Positions 9,697-17,769 of a stretch of DNA of 64,000 nt are shown one piece after another (the first letter of the stretch is position 1; each line of letters starts with the position of its first letter). The stretch is from Caballeronia sp031450805. GTDB taxonomy: Bacteria > Pseudomonadota > Gammaproteobacteria > Burkholderiales > Burkholderiaceae. Location of the stretch: positions 2,728,001 through 2,792,000 of the forward strand of contig NZ_JARTVY010000001.1 of assembly GCF_031450805.1 (NCBI RefSeq), in the 5' to 3' direction. The notes below the pieces were generated by a model. It did not search any database. It was not told where the DNA came from and saw only the letters and a program-made list of their open reading frames with translations. The translations under genes were made by a program, and so were the position numbers.

Positions 9697-10086
9697 TCAG
9701 CGCGCCTGCAGAAGGCGTGCGCGCAGTTCGTCCAGAATCATGCGCGCCGTCGCGACGTTGGTCGCACACGGCACGTTCTGCACGTCGCAGGCGCGCACGA
9801 GCGCGTTGATGTCCGGCTCGTGCGGCTGCGGCGTCATCGGGTCGCGCAGGAAGATCACCACGTCGACGCGGCCCTCCGCCAGTTCTCCGCCGATCTGCAA
9901 GTCGCCGCCGTGCGGGCCGGACAGCTTGCGCTCGACCTCGAGCCCGTGCGCCGCCGCGATGCGCGCGCCCGTCGTTCCGGTCGCGACGAGCCGGCACTGC
10001 GCGAGCGTCTCGGCATACTGGCCCGCGAGCGCCACGATGTCGTCCTTTCTCATGTCGTGCGCGATCAGCGCGACGCGCGTGCTCAT
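9697..10086 (-). CDS. mgsA: Methylglyoxal synthase
   Basis: Converts dihydroxyacetone phosphate to methylglyoxal and phosphate, a bypass of lower glycolysis. The 129-residue product starts MSTRVALIAHDMRKDDIV and has the family's hallmarks: the H-D near the start, TGTTG phosphate-binding loop, SGPHGGDLQIG, and the catalytic-region VVIFLRDPMTPQPHEPD with conserved Asp and His. It is shorter than E. coli MgsA (152) because it lacks the N- and C-terminal extensions. The start is 2 bases after the stop of the upstream SDR, which implies translational coupling; a longer in-frame reading into the SDR is not needed. Confidence 0.95.
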   Translation of the reverse strand: MSTRVALIAHDMRKDDIVALAGQYAETLAQCRLVATGTTGARIAAAHGLEVERKLSGPHGGDLQIGGELAEGRVDVVIFLRDPMTPQPHEPDINALVRACDVQNVPCATNVATARMILDELRARLLQAR

Positions 10087-10088
10087 GC

Positions 10089-10868
10089 TCAGTACGTCCC
10101 CGGATAAGCGCCGCCATCGATCAGGACGTTCTGCCCGATGATGTAGCCCGCATGCACGCTGCACAGGAACGCGCACGTTCTGCCGAACTCGTCGGCGTGG
10201 CCGAAGCGCCCCGCCGGCAGCGCCTGCGCCCGCTGTGCGCGCGCCTCTTCGACGGTGATGTTCTGCGCCTTCGCCTGCGCCTCGAACGTGACGGCGACGC
10301 GGTCGGTGTCGAAGGTGCCCGGCAGCAGGTTGTTGATGGTGACGCCGGTGGACGCGACCTTGCGCGCCACGCCCGCGACGAAGCCGGTCAGCCCCGAGCG
10401 CGCGCCGTTCGAGAGACCGAGCACATCGATCGGCGCCTTCACCGACGAACTCGTGATGTTTACGATGCGCCCGAAACCGCGATCGATCATGCCGTCGATG
10501 GTCCGCCTGATCAGCTCGATCGGCGTCAGCATGTTTGCTTCGAGCGCCTTGATCCACATTTCATGCGTGAAGTTGCGGAAGTCGCCCGGCGGCGGGCCGC
10601 CCGCGTTGTTCACGAGGATGTCCGGCTGCGGGCAGGCGGCGAGCGCCGCGGCATGACCGGCGGGCGTGGTGATGTCGCACGCGACGGCCTGCACATCCAC
10701 GCCGTACTTCGAACGGATGCTCTCGGCAGTGGCTTCGAGCGTTTCGGCCGTGCGCGCCGTGATCACCAGATTCACGCCCTCGGCGGCGAGCGCTTCCGCG
10801 CAGCCGCGCCCGAGTCCCTTGCTTGCTGCGCATACGAGCGCGGTGCGCCCCGCGATTCCCAGATCCAT
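10089..10868 (-). CDS. SDR-family protein lacking the canonical catalytic Tyr/Lys
   Basis: A 259-residue short-chain dehydrogenase/reductase-like protein, first in the SDR-mgsA-qor set. Fold markers are a cofactor loop (CAASKGLGRGCAEAL, in place of TGxxxGxG), LVNNAGGPPPG near residues 85-94 and a Ser cluster at 140-142. Where the YxxxK motif should be, the sequence reads LGLSNGARSGL, so the expected Tyr is L152 and the expected Lys is A156. This matches a subgroup of ketoacyl-reductase-like SDRs known to deviate from the tetrad. Its reaction is therefore uncertain and classic hydride transfer with Tyr/Lys catalysis is unlikely as drawn. Confidence 0.85.
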   Translation of the reverse strand: MDLGIAGRTALVCAASKGLGRGCAEALAAEGVNLVITARTAETLEATAESIRSKYGVDVQAVACDITTPAGHAAALAACPQPDILVNNAGGPPPGDFRNFTHEMWIKALEANMLTPIELIRRTIDGMIDRGFGRIVNITSSSVKAPIDVLGLSNGARSGLTGFVAGVARKVASTGVTINNLLPGTFDTDRVAVTFEAQAKAQNITVEEARAQRAQALPAGRFGHADEFGRTCAFLCSVHAGYIIGQNVLIDGGAYPGTY

Positions 10869-11164
10869 CGTCCATCCTCCATGTCGTCGTTGCGTGTTCG
10901 AATAATTGGCTCGAAGCGAAGCGCGATGCGAATCTGTTGCGCGCTTCGAAACGTCTCACGCGCATTCTAGAAGAATCGGGGCGGCAACGTCGGCGGTCGC
11001 GATGCACAGAGCCGCGGACAGCCAGCGGACGATTATTCCTAAACGATGCCGGCCTTTTCGGTAAACTGTCGCCACTGCCTTGTCCGGCGCTCGCTCCGTG
11101 CGCGCCGCGCTCATCGCCTGAGGCAGGACCATCACCCGAGCAGGACGCGCACCGCGCGAGACCC
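10869..11164. promoter_or_regulatory. Divergent intergenic region SDR / upp
   Basis: About 296 bases separate the leftward SDR start from the rightward upp start, so promoters for both directions should lie here. A TAAACT hexamer at 11062-11067 is a possible -10 for upp but I see no convincing -35. No gene or hairpin is evident. Confidence 0.4.
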
Positions 11165-11818
11165 ATGAAACAAGACAGCCGCTTCCCGAATCTCTTCATC
11201 CTCAATCACCCGCTGATCCAGCACAAGCTCACGCACATGCGCGACAAGGACACGTCGACGCGCACGTTCCGCGAACTGCTGCGGGAAATCACGCTGCTGA
11301 TGGGCTATGAGATCACGCGCAACCTGCAACTGACGACGAAGCGCGTCGCCACGCCGCTCGTCGAAATCGACGCGCCGGTCATCGCCGGCAAGAAGCTCGC
11401 GATCGTGCCGGTGCTGCGCGCGGGCATCGGCATGTCGGACGGCCTGCTCGACCTGATTCCGTCGGCGCGCGTCGGGCATATCGGCGTGTATCGCGCGGAC
11501 GATCATCGTCCGGTCGAGTATCTCGTGCGCCTGCCGCCCGATCTGGAAGAGCGCGTGTTCATCCTGTGCGATCCGATGGTCGCGACCGGTTACTCGGCCG
11601 TACACGCCGTCGACGTGATGAAGCGCCGCAACGTGCAGGACGAGAACATCATCTTCGTGGCGCTCGTGGCCGCGCCGGAGGGCGTGAAGGTGTTCCAGGA
11701 CGCGCATCCGGACGTCAAGCTCTACGTGGCGTCGCTGGACTCGCATCTGAACGAGCATGCGTATATCATCCCCGGCCTCGGCGATGCCGGCGACCGCCTG
11801 TTCGGCACGCGCAACTGA
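11165..11818 (+). CDS. upp: Uracil phosphoribosyltransferase
   Basis: Salvages uracil with PRPP to make UMP. The 217-residue product is full length for Upp. It carries the PRPP-binding loop in VFILCDPMVATGYSAVHAVDVM and the C-terminal uracil-binding stretch YIIPGLGDAGDRLFGT. The start MKQDSRFPNLFILNHPLIQ is typical. It is monocistronic as far as can be seen, with a hairpin terminator about 30 bases after the stop. Confidence 0.97.
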   Translation: MKQDSRFPNLFILNHPLIQHKLTHMRDKDTSTRTFRELLREITLLMGYEITRNLQLTTKRVATPLVEIDAPVIAGKKLAIVPVLRAGIGMSDGLLDLIPSARVGHIGVYRADDHRPVEYLVRLPPDLEERVFILCDPMVATGYSAVHAVDVMKRRNVQDENIIFVALVAAPEGVKVFQDAHPDVKLYVASLDSHLNEHAYIIPGLGDAGDRLFGTRN

Positions 11819-11849
11819 CGCGCTTTCGCGCTTCGCTGCTCCGCCCGCG

Positions 11850-11880
11850 CCGCCGCACGCCCGTGCGGCGGTTTCGTTTT
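11850..11880 (+). terminator. Intrinsic terminator of upp
   Basis: Perfect 9-bp stem CCGCCGCAC / GTGCGGCGG with a 4-base loop, followed by TTTCGTTTT. Well placed downstream of upp. Confidence 0.8.
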
Positions 11881-12141
11881 CATCGTCCGTTCGGCCAGGC
11901 GGGTGCTGCCGCCGCTTGGGGCCATGATAAAATTTCGGTCTGTTCCTAATCGGTCGATCGGGCGCTGCGTCCCCGGTAGCGCGTGCGAAAGACGCTTCAA
12001 GCGAAACGCGCTTGACCGACGGAATCCAGCTTGCCGCTCGACCACGCAACCACGCGCGAACCCAGGCGGCGCGGACATTTTCAGCACGCATCACAGCACA
12101 TTTGGCGCTCGGTTTCTCGCCGCGCGCGACGGAGAAAGGTA
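11872..12141 (+). promoter_or_regulatory. Upstream region of yebC
   Basis: Non-coding stretch between the upp terminator and yebC. A TAAAAT at 11928-11933, preceded by TG, resembles an extended -10 and would give a leader of about 200 bases. No strong -35, riboswitch fold or gene recognised. Confidence 0.35.
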
Positions 12142-12870
12142 ATGGCGGGTCATTCGAAATGGGCCAACATCAAGCATAAGAAGGCCGCGGCCGACGCGAA
12201 GAAAGGCAAGGTCTGGACGCGCCTCATCAAGGAAATCCAGGTCGCGGCGCGCATGGGTGGCGGCGACATCGATTCGAACCCGCGCCTGCGGCTCGCCGTC
12301 GACAAGGCCTACGACGCCAACATGCCGAAGGACAACGTCAACCGCGCGATCCAGCGCGGCGTCGGCGGCGTCGATGGTGCGAACTACGAAGAAATCCGCT
12401 ACGAGGGCTATGGCATCGGCGGCGCGGCGATCATCGTCGACACCATGACGGACAACCGCACCCGCACCGTCGCGGAAGTGCGCCACGCGTTCTCGAAGTT
12501 CGGCGGCAACATGGGCACGGACGGCTCGGTGTCGTTCATGTTCGATCACGTCGGCCAGTTCCTGTTCGCGCCCGGCACGTCCGAAGACACGCTCATGGAC
12601 GCGGCGCTCGAAGCCGGCGCGGACGACGTCGTGACGAACGAGGACGGCAGCATCGAAGTGATCTGCCCGGCGAACGACTTCCAGAAGGTGAAGGACGCGC
12701 TCGAAGCCGCGGGCTTCAAGGCCGAACTCGCCGAAGTGACGATGAAACCGCAGACGGAAGTCGAATTCAGCGGCGACGACGCGGTGAAGATGCAAAAGCT
12801 GCTCGACGCGCTGGAAAATCTCGACGACGTGCAGGAAGTCTATACAAACGCCGCGATCAACGACGCGTGA
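12142..12870 (+). CDS. yebC: YebC/PmpR-family (TACO1-like) regulator / translation factor
   Basis: A 242-residue member of the YebC/PmpR family, beginning with the hallmark MAGHSKWANIKHKKAA. The fold is three-domain: helical N-domain, and two alpha/beta domains with the conserved GYGIGGAAIIVDTMTDNR segment. Family members were described as transcriptional regulators and more recently as ribosome-associated factors that ease translation through proline stretches, as for TACO1. A GGAGAAAGG ribosome site lies just before the ATG at 12142. It is apparently a single-gene unit between upp and purD. Confidence 0.95.
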   Translation: MAGHSKWANIKHKKAAADAKKGKVWTRLIKEIQVAARMGGGDIDSNPRLRLAVDKAYDANMPKDNVNRAIQRGVGGVDGANYEEIRYEGYGIGGAAIIVDTMTDNRTRTVAEVRHAFSKFGGNMGTDGSVSFMFDHVGQFLFAPGTSEDTLMDAALEAGADDVVTNEDGSIEVICPANDFQKVKDALEAAGFKAELAEVTMKPQTEVEFSGDDAVKMQKLLDALENLDDVQEVYTNAAINDA

Positions 12871-12888
12871 CGTCGGGCTGCGGCCGTT

Positions 12889-12915
12889 GCGGCGATTGCG
12901 GCGATTGCGGCGATT
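12889..12915 (+). repeat. Three perfect GCGGCGATT tandem repeats
   Basis: Three head-to-tail copies of a 9-mer directly after the yebC stop, flanked by partial copies (GTTGC before, GTTGT-like after). Non-coding in the correct frame. Possibly a replication-slippage tract without function. Confidence 0.85.
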
Positions 12916-13079
12916 GTGGGAACGCGTTTCGCTTGAGTTCGACGGTTGGGAAGGCGCGTGACGCAGCCGATGTCCGCGCGAGCCGCCTTCGTTTTGCCGT
13001 GTCTTAGCCAGCGCTCGCGCTCGATGCGCGCCGTCCGGTGCGCCGCCACTGCTTTAACACCAGTTTTTCGGGGATTCAA

Positions 13080-14369
13080 ATGAAGTTACTCGTCGTCGGT
13101 TCCGGCGGTCGCGAACATGCGCTGGCATGGAAGCTCGCGCAGTCGCCGCGCGTGCAGATCGTCTATGTGGCGCCCGGCAACGGCGGCACCGCGCAAGACG
13201 AGCGCCTGCGCAACATCGACATCACCGATCCGGCGGCGCTCGCCGATTTCGTCGAGAACGAGCACGTGTCGCTGACGGTCGTCGGACCGGAAGCGCCGCT
13301 CGCGGCGGGCATCGTCAATCTGTTCCGCTCGCGCGGTCTCAGGATTTTCGGGCCGACGAAAGAAGCCGCGCAGCTGGAAAGCTCGAAGGACTTCGCCAAG
13401 GCGTTCATGAAACGCCACAACATCCCGACCGCCGAATACGAAACGTTCACCGACGCGGCCGCCGCGCACGCCTACATCGACGCGAAAGGCACGCCGATCG
13501 TCGTGAAGGCGGACGGTCTCGCCGCCGGCAAGGGCGTCGTCGTCGCGATGAACGCGGAGGAAGCCCACGCCGCCGTCGATTCCATGCTCGCCGACAACCA
13601 GTTCGGCGATGCCGGCGCGCGCGTCGTGATCGAGGAATTCCTGACCGGCGAGGAAGCGAGCTTCATCGTGATGGTGGACGGCAAGCATGTGCTGCCGCTC
13701 GCCTCCAGCCAGGATCACAAGCGCCTGCTCGACGGCGACCGCGGCCCGAACACGGGCGGCATGGGCGCGTATTCGCCCGCGCCGATCGTCACGCCGCAAC
13801 TGCACGCCCGCGTGATGCGCGAAATCATCCTGCCGACGGTGCGCGGCATGGAGAACGAAGGCATCCGCTATACCGGTTTTCTGTACGCCGGCCTGATGAT
13901 CGACGCGAACGGCAATCCGAAGACGCTCGAATTCAACTGCCGCATGGGCGACCCCGAAACGCAGCCGATCATGGCGCGTCTCAAGGGCGATTTCTCGAAG
14001 GTCGTGGAAATGGCCATCGACGGCAAGCTCGACGGCGCCGAACTCGACTGGGATCGCCGCACGGCGCTGGGCGTGGTTCTCGCCGCGTACAACTATCCGG
14101 AAACGCCGCGCAAGGGCGACCGGATCAACGGCATTCCGGCCGAAACCGACAATTCGGTGACCTTTCACGCGGGCACGACGCTCGCTGACGGCAAGTTGAC
14201 GACGTCCGGCGGACGCGTGCTGTGCGTCGTGGGCCTGGCGGATTCCGTGCGCGGCGCGCAATCCGTGGTCTACGATACAGTCAACCAGATCTCGTTCGAT
14301 GGCATGCAGTATCGCCGCGACATCGGCTATCGCGCGGTCAACCGCAAGCAGGCCGACCGTCACGGCTGA
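13080..14369 (+). CDS. purD: Phosphoribosylamine-glycine ligase (GAR synthetase)
   Basis: Second step of purine biosynthesis: ATP-dependent joining of phosphoribosylamine and glycine. The 429-residue protein starts MKLLVVGSGGREHALAWK, the classic PurD N-terminus, followed by an ATP-grasp domain with PIVVKADGLAAGKGVVVA and the metal-binding stretch LEFNCRMGDPETQ. The ATG at 13080 follows a GGGGA; an upstream in-frame start at 13038 would add 14 non-homologous residues. Full length, no anomaly. The formyltransferase of the following step (PurT type) is encoded about 20 kb away in this window. Confidence 0.97.
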   Translation: MKLLVVGSGGREHALAWKLAQSPRVQIVYVAPGNGGTAQDERLRNIDITDPAALADFVENEHVSLTVVGPEAPLAAGIVNLFRSRGLRIFGPTKEAAQLESSKDFAKAFMKRHNIPTAEYETFTDAAAAHAYIDAKGTPIVVKADGLAAGKGVVVAMNAEEAHAAVDSMLADNQFGDAGARVVIEEFLTGEEASFIVMVDGKHVLPLASSQDHKRLLDGDRGPNTGGMGAYSPAPIVTPQLHARVMREIILPTVRGMENEGIRYTGFLYAGLMIDANGNPKTLEFNCRMGDPETQPIMARLKGDFSKVVEMAIDGKLDGAELDWDRRTALGVVLAAYNYPETPRKGDRINGIPAETDNSVTFHAGTTLADGKLTTSGGRVLCVVGLADSVRGAQSVVYDTVNQISFDGMQYRRDIGYRAVNRKQADRHG

Positions 14370-14399
14370 CACGCGAACGCAGCGCCACGCGACACCGTG

Positions 14400-14431
14400 C
14401 TGCCGGACCTCGTGTCCGGCAGTCTGTTTCA
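14400..14431 (+). terminator. Probable terminator after purD
   Basis: Perfect 9-bp stem CTGCCGGAC / GTCCGGCAG with a 5-base loop, followed by TCTGTTTC. The T-run is weak but position between purD and hemF is right. Confidence 0.6.
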
Positions 14432-14479
14432 AGCGCATCTCTTACCTGAGCGCCACCGGCTGGCGCAGTGCATCGATCG

Positions 14480-15439
14480 ATGAGTGAACCGAACCGCAGC
14501 GCGGACAATCAGGCACGACTGGACGCATCGCCCGACATCGTGGCTGTGCGCGACTACCTGACGAGCCTTCAGGCTTCCATTGCCGATGCGCTCGGCGCGT
14601 TCGACGGCACGCCCTTCGCCACCGACGCCTGGACTCGCGAGCCCGGTGCGCATCTGCGCGGCGGCGGCGTGACGCGCATTCTCGAAGGCGGCGGATTTTT
14701 CGAGCGCGGCGGCATCGGTTTCTCGGACGTTCAGGGCGGCGCGCTCCCGCCGTCCGCGAGCGCGGCGCGTCCGCAGCTTGGCGGGCGCGGCTTCGAGGCG
14801 ATGGGGGTATCGCTCGTGCTGCATCCGCGCAATCCGCACTGCCCGACCGTGCACATGAACGTGCGGATGCTGATCGCGCTCAAGGACGGTGAAACACCCG
14901 TTTTCTGGTTCGGCGGCGGGATGGATCTCACGCCCGTTTATGGGTACGAGGAAGACGCGGTGCATTTTCACCGCGTGTGCCGCGATGCCCTGAGTCCGTT
15001 CGGCGCGGACCTGTACCCGCGTTTCAAGACCTGGTGCGACGAGTATTTTTATTTGAAGCACCGAAACGAACCGCGCGGCATCGGCGGAATCTTCTTCGAT
15101 GACTTCTCCGAGCCGGGTTTCGGGCGTTCGTTCGCGATGCTGCAAAGCGTCGGCGATGCGTTTCTGAAGGCGTATATGCCGATCATCGAACGCCGGCGTG
15201 ATACGCCCTGGACCGAGCGCGAACGCGAATTTCAGGCGTACCGGCGAGGCCGCTACGTCGAATTCAATCTCGTTTTCGACCGCGGCACGCATTTCGGGCT
15301 GCAAAGCGGCGGACGCACGGAGTCCATTCTCATGTCGATGCCGCCCGTCGCCAACTGGCGCTACGACTGGCAACCGGAACCCGGCACGCCGGAAGCGCGG
15401 CTTTACCGCGACTTCCTGGTGCGCAGGGAATGGCTGTGA
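14480..15439 (+). CDS. hemF: Oxygen-dependent coproporphyrinogen III oxidase
   Basis: Aerobic heme-pathway enzyme that decarboxylates coproporphyrinogen III to protoporphyrinogen IX, with O2. The 319-residue product contains the conserved HPRNPHCPTVHMNVRM and WFGGGMDLTP segments and the C-terminal YVEFNLVFDRGTHFGLQSGGR. It is about a dozen residues longer than E. coli HemF owing to the N-terminus. I chose the ATG at 14480; a GTG at 14468 is possible. Its last codons overlap nadD by 10 bases, suggesting coupled translation of a hemF-nadD-rsfS-rlmH run. Confidence 0.96.
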   Translation: MSEPNRSADNQARLDASPDIVAVRDYLTSLQASIADALGAFDGTPFATDAWTREPGAHLRGGGVTRILEGGGFFERGGIGFSDVQGGALPPSASAARPQLGGRGFEAMGVSLVLHPRNPHCPTVHMNVRMLIALKDGETPVFWFGGGMDLTPVYGYEEDAVHFHRVCRDALSPFGADLYPRFKTWCDEYFYLKHRNEPRGIGGIFFDDFSEPGFGRSFAMLQSVGDAFLKAYMPIIERRRDTPWTEREREFQAYRRGRYVEFNLVFDRGTHFGLQSGGRTESILMSMPPVANWRYDWQPEPGTPEARLYRDFLVRREWL

Positions 15440-16140
15440 CCGGGCCTTCCAGTTACGCCGGCGCGAACGCTCTCTGCGCGAAGCGCATCGGCTTGCTCGG
15501 CGGCACTTTCGATCCCATCCACGCAGGCCATCTCGCACTCGCCCGGCGCTTCGCCGGCTTGCTGCAGCTGACGGAACTGGTGCTGCTGCCGGCGGGCCAG
15601 CCGTGGCAGAAGGAAGGCGTGTCGGCGCCGCGTCATCGGCTGGCCATGACGCGTGCGGCGGCGGCATCGCTCGATCTCAACGGCGTGACGATCACCGTCG
15701 CCACCGATGAAATCGAGCGCGAAGGCGCCACGTACACGGTCGATACGCTCGCCCACTGGCGCGAGCGCGAAGGCGGAGCGGCCTCGATGGCGCTTCTGAT
15801 CGGCGCCGATCAGCTCGTCAAGCTCGATTCGTGGCACGACTGGAAGCGCCTCTTCGATTTCGCGCACGTGTGCGTCGAAACGCGGCCCGGCTTCGATACC
15901 GGCACATTGCCGCCTGCCGTCGCGGCCGAAGTGGCCGAGCGCCGGGCGCCAGCCGACGTGCTGCAGAGAACCACGCACGGTCATGTGCTGATCGACGAGA
16001 CGCTGCTTCTGGATGTATCCGCAACGGCGATTCGCCACGCAGCGAGCACGACGGCAGGCGCGGGCGCCCATGACGCGCGCGCCCAGGTCCCATCGGCCGT
16101 ATGGGACTATATTGTTCAACATCACCTGTATCAACGGTAA
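15430..16140 (+). CDS. nadD: Nicotinate-nucleotide adenylyltransferase
   Basis: Adenylates nicotinate mononucleotide in NAD synthesis. The 236-residue protein has the nucleotidyltransferase signature GLLGGTFDPIHAGHL with the HxGH-type motif, and the second signature VSATAIRHA near the C-terminus. It overlaps the end of hemF and is followed after 2 bases by rsfS, an arrangement seen widely in Burkholderiales. The N-terminal 17 residues before KRIGLLGG are variable, so the exact start is less certain than the gene. Confidence 0.95.
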   Translation: MAVTGPSSYAGANALCAKRIGLLGGTFDPIHAGHLALARRFAGLLQLTELVLLPAGQPWQKEGVSAPRHRLAMTRAAAASLDLNGVTITVATDEIEREGATYTVDTLAHWREREGGAASMALLIGADQLVKLDSWHDWKRLFDFAHVCVETRPGFDTGTLPPAVAAEVAERRAPADVLQRTTHGHVLIDETLLLDVSATAIRHAASTTAGAGAHDARAQVPSAVWDYIVQHHLYQR

Positions 16141-16142
16141 CT

Positions 16143-16601
16143 ATGGAACTTCAAAAGCTTCAACGCGCGATCATCGACGGTCTCGAAGACGTCAAGGCGC
16201 AAGACATCAAGGTGTTCAACACGAGCCATCTGACGTCGCTGTTCGACCGCGTGGTCGTGGCGAGCGGGACGTCGAACCGGCAGACCAAGGCGCTCGCCAA
16301 CAGCGTGCGCGAGAAGGTCCGGTCAGCGGGTGGCGACATCATCAGCACGGAAGGCGAAGACATCGGCGAATGGGTGCTGGTCGATTGCGGCGACGCGGTC
16401 GTGCACATCCTTCAGCCGGCGCTGCGCCAGTACTACAACCTCGAGGAAGTCTGGGGCGACAAGCCCGTGCGCGTGAAGCTGCAGAAGCCGAGCATGTTCG
16501 GCGGCGCGCGCGTCACCGCGGACGAAGACGAGGATGAAGACGAAGACGACGCGCCGGCAGTCAAACGCCCCGCACGCAAGACTGCGCGCAAGCAGGCGTA
16601 A
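16143..16601 (+). CDS. rsfS: Ribosome silencing factor RsfS (Iojap family)
   Basis: Binds ribosomal protein uL14 and blocks 30S-50S joining in starvation. The 152-residue product has a complete Iojap/DUF143 domain at about 1-110 with the conserved LVDCGDAVVHILQPALRQYYNLEEVWGD region (cited in part). Beyond that is an unusual tail: a run of about 15 Asp/Glu followed by a Lys/Arg/Ala-rich end (KRPARKTARKQA). The domain is known; the charged tail is an extra of unknown use. The ATG lies 2 bases after nadD, and rlmH follows 11 bases downstream. Confidence 0.94.
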   Translation: MELQKLQRAIIDGLEDVKAQDIKVFNTSHLTSLFDRVVVASGTSNRQTKALANSVREKVRSAGGDIISTEGEDIGEWVLVDCGDAVVHILQPALRQYYNLEEVWGDKPVRVKLQKPSMFGGARVTADEDEDEDEDDAPAVKRPARKTARKQA

Positions 16602-16612
16602 ATCGCGTCTTC

Positions 16613-17083
16613 ATGAAGCTGGTCATCCTTGCCGTCGGACACAAGATGCCCGACTGGATCACGAATGGCTTCGAGGAATACGCGAAGCGCATGCCGCCCG
16701 AGTTGCGCATCGAGCTGAAGGAGATCAAGCCCGAGCAACGATCGTCGGGGCGCAACGCAGAGAGCGTGATGGCTGCGGAGAAGCAGCGTATCGAAGCCGC
16801 CTTGCCGAAGAACGCGCGCGTCGTCGCACTCGATGAACGCGGCCGCGACTGGACCACGATGCAACTGGCGGGCGCCCTGCCGGGCTGGCAGCAGGACGGG
16901 CGCGATGTCGCCTTCGTGATCGGCGGCGCGGATGGGCTCGCGCCCGAAGTGAAGGCCCGCGCCGAAATCATGCTGCGCGTGTCGAGTTTGACGCTGCCGC
17001 ACGGCATGGTGCGCGTGCTGCTCGCCGAGCAGCTTTACCGGGCGTGGAGCATCACGCAGAATCATCCTTATCACCGCGCGTGA
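16613..17083 (+). CDS. rlmH: 23S rRNA (pseudouridine-1915-N3)-methyltransferase
   Basis: SPOUT-class methyltransferase that modifies pseudouridine 1915 in helix 69 of 23S rRNA. The 156-residue length matches E. coli RlmH (155). The knot/SAM site is visible in FVIGGADGLAPEVKARA, and the C-terminus LPHGMVRVLLAEQLYRAW with NHPYHRA is diagnostic. The gene is paired with rsfS upstream, as in most Gram-negatives. Confidence 0.97.
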   Translation: MKLVILAVGHKMPDWITNGFEEYAKRMPPELRIELKEIKPEQRSSGRNAESVMAAEKQRIEAALPKNARVVALDERGRDWTTMQLAGALPGWQQDGRDVAFVIGGADGLAPEVKARAEIMLRVSSLTLPHGMVRVLLAEQLYRAWSITQNHPYHRA

Positions 17084-17147
17084 GTCTTTCTCATCGTTCG
17101 CCCTGGTTGGACGTCGAAAGCCGCGCGCTTCGAACTTCAACTATCCG

Positions 17148-17762
17148 ATGTCCGCTCATCCCTACGTTTATCTCGCCTCACAAAGTCCGCGTCGACAGGA
17201 GTTGCTCAGGCAACTCGGCGTGCGCTATGAACTGCTGCTGCCGCGCGCCGACGAAGACGCCGAAGCGCTCGAAGCCGAACTGCCCGGCGAATCCGCCGAT
17301 GCGTATGTCATGCGCGTATGTGCGCTCAAGGCACATGCCGCGCGTGATCGCCTGCTCGCGGGCAGTCACGCCGTCGCACCGATCCTCGTCGCCGATACGA
17401 CCGTGACCATCGACGGTCATATTCTCGGCAAGCCCCTGCACGAAGAAGACGCTATCGCGATGCTCAAACGCCTCGCCGGGCGCGAGCACGAAGTGCTGAC
17501 CGCCATCGCCGTCGTGGATGCGCAAGGCGCGCTGCTCGAGCCGGTGTTGTCGCGTTCGGCCGTGCGCTTCGCGCCTGTGGACCGTGCTGCGCTGCAACGC
17601 TATGCGGCCACGGGCGAGCCGCTCGGCAAGGCCGGCGCGTATGGCATACAGGGCCGCGCTGCGGAGTTCATCGAGCGAATCGACGGGTCCTATTCGGGTA
17701 TCATGGGTCTGCCCCTTTTCGAAACGGCAGCACTCTTGCGCGTGGCGCGCGTCGAATTCTAA
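17148..17762 (+). CDS. maf: Maf-family nucleoside triphosphate pyrophosphatase
   Basis: Hydrolyses nucleoside triphosphates (dTTP/UTP in the YhdE-type branch) to monophosphates, a housecleaning role. The 204-residue protein has the opening motif YLASQSPRRQELLRQLG and the catalytic VADTTVTIDGHILGKP with the conserved Asp. It lies 64 bases after rlmH and 7 bases before rng, a well-known maf-rng linkage. The YhdE assignment over YceF is inferred from that linkage. Confidence 0.94.
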   Translation: MSAHPYVYLASQSPRRQELLRQLGVRYELLLPRADEDAEALEAELPGESADAYVMRVCALKAHAARDRLLAGSHAVAPILVADTTVTIDGHILGKPLHEEDAIAMLKRLAGREHEVLTAIAVVDAQGALLEPVLSRSAVRFAPVDRAALQRYAATGEPLGKAGAYGIQGRAAEFIERIDGSYSGIMGLPLFETAALLRVARVEF

Positions 17763-17769
17763 ACAGGCC

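Noticed and set aside
9697..10557. A 286-residue reading of mgsA extending through the SDR
   Set aside because: The extra part lies out of frame over the SDR gene; family length and an ATG at 10086 fit better.
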